The position numbers and the translations under genes are program-made. 8,302 nt of DNA from positions 1-8,302 of the forward strand of contig JAISTF010000182.1 in assembly GCA_031272745.1 (NCBI GenBank). Direction: 5' to 3'. A model generated the notes under the pieces. It ran no database searches. It saw only the letters and a program-made list of their open reading frames with translations, and was not told where the DNA came from. The stretch is from Eubacteriales Family XIII. Incertae Sedis bacterium. Its GTDB lineage: Bacteria > Bacillota > Clostridia > Peptostreptococcales > Anaerovoracaceae. Shown piece by piece: positions 5,706 to 8,302 of the stretch (its first letter is position 1; every line of letters starts with the position of its first letter).

Positions 5706-8302
5706 ATGAAAATAACGCCGATGCTCGAGCAATACTTGGACATCAAGGCGCAGTACCCGGACTGCATCTTGTTTTATCGCATTGGGGACTTCTATGAGAT
5801 GTTTTATCAGGACGCGATCGACGCGTCGGAGATCCTCGACATCACGCTGACGAAAAAACATTTGGGCGCGGAGATCGAGCCGGCGCCGCTTTGCGGCGTG
5901 CCGCACCACGCGGCGGAAAACTACCTGTCGCGGCTGTTGGCGGCGGGGCGCAAGGTGGCGGTCTGCGACCAGGTGGAGGACCCGTCGGTGGCAAAGGGGC
6001 TCGTGCGGCGGGCGGTGACGCGCGTCGTGACGCCGGGGACGGCGACGAGCGAGTTGATGCTGGACGCGGGACGCAGCAACTGGCTTGCGGCGGTCTGGAC
6101 GGCGGAGGGCACGGCGGCGGAGATCGCGTGGGCGGACGTTTCCACGGGGGAGACGGGCGCGGCCACGGTTTCGGCGGCGGATGCGCGGGCGCTCGGGCAG
6201 GCGCTGCTCGCGGAACTGGCGCGGCTCGATCCCGTGGAGATCGTCGTCTGCGGCGCGGCGTCCGAGGAGGACGGCGGTGCGGGCGAAGCGCTTGCGGCGC
6301 TGTTTGCGCGGGAGCTCAGGGCCACCGTGGGCGTGCGGCCCGCGGAAGAGTTTGCGGTGCCTTCGGGTGCGACCGGCGGCGAGGCGGCGGCGCACGCGAT
6401 GGCCGGACTGACGGCGTATGTGCGTTATGCGATGCTCGACGCGGCGCCGGATTTGGCGGCGGGCGAGGTGCGCGTGCGGCAGGCGTTCGACCATATGGTG
6501 CTCGACGCGACCGCGATCCGCAATCTGGAATTGACGGAGACGATGTTTGACCGCGAGACGAAGGGGACGCTGCTCTGGGTGTTGGACCGGACGCGGACGG
6601 CGATGGGGGCGCGGCTGCTGAAGTCGTGGATCCGCGCGCCGCTGACCGGCACCGCAGCCATCGACGCGCGATTGGACGCGGTGGAATGGCTGTTGGACGA
6701 GGTGTTCGCGCGGAACCATATCCGCGAGGCGCTGCGGTCGGTGTATGACATCGAGCGACTGCTCGGGCGCGTGGTGGCGGGGACGGCGAACGGGCGGGAC
6801 CTGCTCGCGCTCAAAGGGAGCCTGGAAGCGGTGTCGTCGGTGAAAGCGGAATTGGCCGCGCCCGAAGGCGCCGTGCTGCGCGGGATCGCTTCGGAGCTCG
6901 ACGCGGAGGATGCGCTCTGCGCGCTGTTGGAGTCGGCTTTGCTCGAAGAACAGCCGGTGTCCGTGCGGGACGGAAATCTGTTTCGCGAGGGGTTTTCCGA
7001 GGATTTGGACACGCTGAAGGCGGGGGCTTCGGGCGGGCGGCAGTGGATCGCGGAGCTCGAGGAGCGCGAGCGGGCGCGGACGGGCATCCGCAGTCTCAAG
7101 GTGCGGTACAACCGCGTGCAGGGGTATTACATCGAGGTGACGTATTCGAACCTCTCGCTCGTGCCCGAGGACTACATCCGTAAGCAGACGCTCGCCAACG
7201 CGGAACGGTTTGTGACGCCGGAGCTGAAAAAAATAGAAACGGCGGTGCTGTCGACGGGAGCGCAGATCGGGGCGCTGGAGTATGAATTATTCATGGAGCT
7301 GCTGGGGCGTGTGCAGGGGCGCGCGGAGGCGATCCGCGCGACGGCGGCGGCGGTGGCGCGGATGGACGCGCTGTGCTCTTTGGCGGAGGCGGCGCAGGAG
7401 AACGGGTATGTGCGGCCGCGGGTCGAGGATTCGGAGCGGCTGTGGATCGTGGGCGGGCGGCATCCGGTCATCGAGCGGATGCTCGAAAGCACGCGCGGGG
7501 CGGGCGCGTTTGTGAAGAACGATGTGTCGATGAACCTCGCGGACGAGCAGGCGCTGCTCATCACGGGGCCGAATATGGCGGGCAAGTCGACGTATATGCG
7601 GCAGACGGCGCTCATCGTGCTCATGGCGCAGATGGGGTCGTTTGTGCCCGCGGACGAGGCGGTGATCGGGATCTGCGACCGGATTTTTACGCGGGTCGGG
7701 GCGTCGGACAATCTCGCGCGGGAGCAGTCGACGTTTCTCGTGGAGATGAACGAGTTGTCCGCGATCTTGCGGGAGTACACGCGGCGGAGCTTCCTTGTGC
7801 TCGACGAGATCGGGCGCGGGACGTCGACGTACGACGGGCTCGCGATCGCGTGGGCGGCGCTCGACTGGCTGTGCGCGGAAGGGCGGCGGGCGCGCGTGAT
7901 GTTTGCGACGCATTATCATGAGTTGACGGCCTTGGAAGGGGTGCTTTCGGGGCTGAAGAACCTGTCGACGCAGGTGGACGAGAGCGGGGGGTCCGTCGTG
8001 TATCTGCACAAGGTGGCGGCGGGGGCGTCGAGCCGGTCGTACGGGATTCATGTGGCGGAGATGGCGGGGCTGCCCGCAGCGTTGCTCGCGGATGCGCGCG
8101 AGAAGCTCGCGGCGCTGGAGGCGGAGGCAAAGGACGTGCGCGTGGCGGCGCCCTGGGCGGCGGAGCGGCAGGTGTCGCTGTTTGCGGCGGACGGCGACGG
8201 TTGCGGGGCGGCTTCCCTGCAGGCGGGCGGCAGGATGCCGCCCCTACGCGATTTACGAGCGGATCCGGCACTCGCTTCGCTGGCGGCACTTTTGGACGAG
8301 GT
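5706..8302 (+). CDS. mutS: DNA mismatch repair protein MutS, 3'-truncated by window edge
   Basis: The frame is open from ATG 5706 to the right edge (865 codons plus two bases, no stop). MutS is the ATPase that detects mismatches and recruits MutL. The N-terminal mismatch-binding domain has F29-Y30-E31 (GDFYEMF), the Phe-x-Glu that wedges at the mismatch. The connector, core (about 260-570) and clamp regions follow. The ATPase domain shows Walker A GPNMAGKST (621-629), STFLVEMNEL (675-684), Walker B LVLDEIGRGTST (698-709) and FATHYHEL (733-740). QVSLF (822-826) looks like the beta-clamp-binding motif. Residues 837-851 are encoded by a palindromic insert-like sequence. The last residues (ASLAALLDE) resemble the segment shortly before the usual C-terminal end, so perhaps 20-30 codons are missing. 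No Shine-Dalgarno precedes the ATG; the N-terminus MKITPMLEQYLDIK fits the family. It follows tlyA by 12 nt. Confidence 0.96.
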   Translation, partial: MKITPMLEQYLDIKAQYPDCILFYRIGDFYEMFYQDAIDASEILDITLTKKHLGAEIEPAPLCGVPHHAAENYLSRLLAAGRKVAVCDQVEDPSVAKGLVRRAVTRVVTPGTATSELMLDAGRSNWLAAVWTAEGTAAEIAWADVSTGETGAATVSAADARALGQALLAELARLDPVEIVVCGAASEEDGGAGEALAALFARELRATVGVRPAEEFAVPSGATGGEAAAHAMAGLTAYVRYAMLDAAPDLAAGEVRVRQAFDHMVLDATAIRNLELTETMFDRETKGTLLWVLDRTRTAMGARLLKSWIRAPLTGTAAIDARLDAVEWLLDEVFARNHIREALRSVYDIERLLGRVVAGTANGRDLLALKGSLEAVSSVKAELAAPEGAVLRGIASELDAEDALCALLESALLEEQPVSVRDGNLFREGFSEDLDTLKAGASGGRQWIAELEERERARTGIRSLKVRYNRVQGYYIEVTYSNLSLVPEDYIRKQTLANAERFVTPELKKIETAVLSTGAQIGALEYELFMELLGRVQGRAEAIRATAAAVARMDALCSLAEAAQENGYVRPRVEDSERLWIVGGRHPVIERMLESTRGAGAFVKNDVSMNLADEQALLITGPNMAGKSTYMRQTALIVLMAQMGSFVPADEAVIGICDRIFTRVGASDNLAREQSTFLVEMNELSAILREYTRRSFLVLDEIGRGTSTYDGLAIAWAALDWLCAEGRRARVMFATHYHELTALEGVLSGLKNLSTQVDESGGSVVYLHKVAAGASSRSYGIHVAEMAGLPAALLADAREKLAALEAEAKDVRVAAPWAAERQVSLFAADGDGCGAASLQAGGRMPPLRDLRADPALASLAALLDE
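8225..8243 (+). repeat. GC-rich perfect palindrome inside mutS linker (REP/MITE-like candidate)
   Basis: GGGCGGCA (8225-8232) and TGCCGCCC (8236-8243) are perfect 8-bp inverted arms around a GGA loop, followed by CTACG (8244-8248 reads CTACG). The core plus CCCCTACG resembles, from memory, short palindromic repeats of the TAGGGGCGGC type scattered between genes in many Firmicutes genomes. It is translated in frame as GGRMPPLR in the poorly conserved linker between the MutS clamp-binding motif and its C-terminal end. Around it, codons less used in the rest of this gene cluster together (AGG 843, CTA 847, TTA 850, CGA 851). Only one copy is in this window, so repeat status is inferred. Confidence 0.45.

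Noticed and set aside
5891..6550. 219-codon + strand frame inside mutS with extreme Gly/Arg content
   Set aside because: It is an out-of-frame reading of the GC-rich mutS connector domain; the MutS frame has clear family motifs on both sides.
5160..6719. 519-codon open frame on the - strand, antisense to tlyA and mutS
   Set aside because: Its product is dominated by Arg, His and Pro and resembles no family I know. It crosses two confidently identified genes. Long antisense frames are expected in DNA with G/C at third codon positions.
1..8302. CRISPR arrays, tRNA or rRNA genes, transposases, toxin-antitoxin or phage genes
   Set aside because: None seen on either strand; nearly all of the window is accounted for by conserved housekeeping genes and the only intergenic gaps are 71 and 12 bp.

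Overview
The window comes from a GC-rich bacterial chromosome (roughly two thirds G+C by eye). Every supported gene lies on the + strand. The first gene is the C-terminal third of a glutaconyl-CoA decarboxylase alpha subunit, an enzyme of anaerobic glutamate fermentation best known from Acidaminococcus. The block xseA-xseB-ispA-dxs-tlyA is the typical order of Firmicutes in the broad sense. Together these suggest a strict anaerobe of the Negativicutes (Acidaminococcaceae, Veillonellaceae or Selenomonadaceae relatives). This is an inference from gene content; no 16S or other marker is present.

Layout: (1) 1-597, 3' end of gcdA, whose last codons and stop codon sit inside a long potential hairpin (547-602) followed by a T-tract. 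(2) 598-668, a 71-bp gap with an extended -10 promoter (640-648) and a strong Shine-Dalgarno (657-664). (3) 669-8302, six tightly packed genes that look like one transcription unit: xseA, xseB, ispA, dxs, tlyA and mutS (mutS runs off the right edge). Junctions are a 26-nt overlap (xseA/xseB), a TTGA overlap (xseB/ispA), a 1-nt gap (ispA/dxs), a GTGA overlap (dxs/tlyA) and a 12-nt AT-rich gap (tlyA/mutS).

Functionally the unit mixes DNA repair (the two exonuclease VII subunits; the mismatch sensor MutS), isoprenoid precursor synthesis (Dxs makes DXP, the first step of the MEP pathway; IspA condenses its C5 products into a C15 or similar prenyl diphosphate) and rRNA modification (TlyA). The first five genes are a familiar cluster. 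In Bacillus-type genomes the cluster continues with argR and recN; here mutS follows tlyA directly.

No undescribed multi-gene system is visible; these are conserved housekeeping genes. The observations most worth following are small-scale: a GC-rich perfect palindrome inserted in frame in the C-terminal linker of mutS just after its clamp-binding motif; a mutS start without Shine-Dalgarno but with an extended -10-like element placed as for a leaderless transcript; an A8 tract at the end of tlyA whose one-base contraction would create an ATGA overlap with mutS; and the long hairpin that sequesters the gcdA stop codon.
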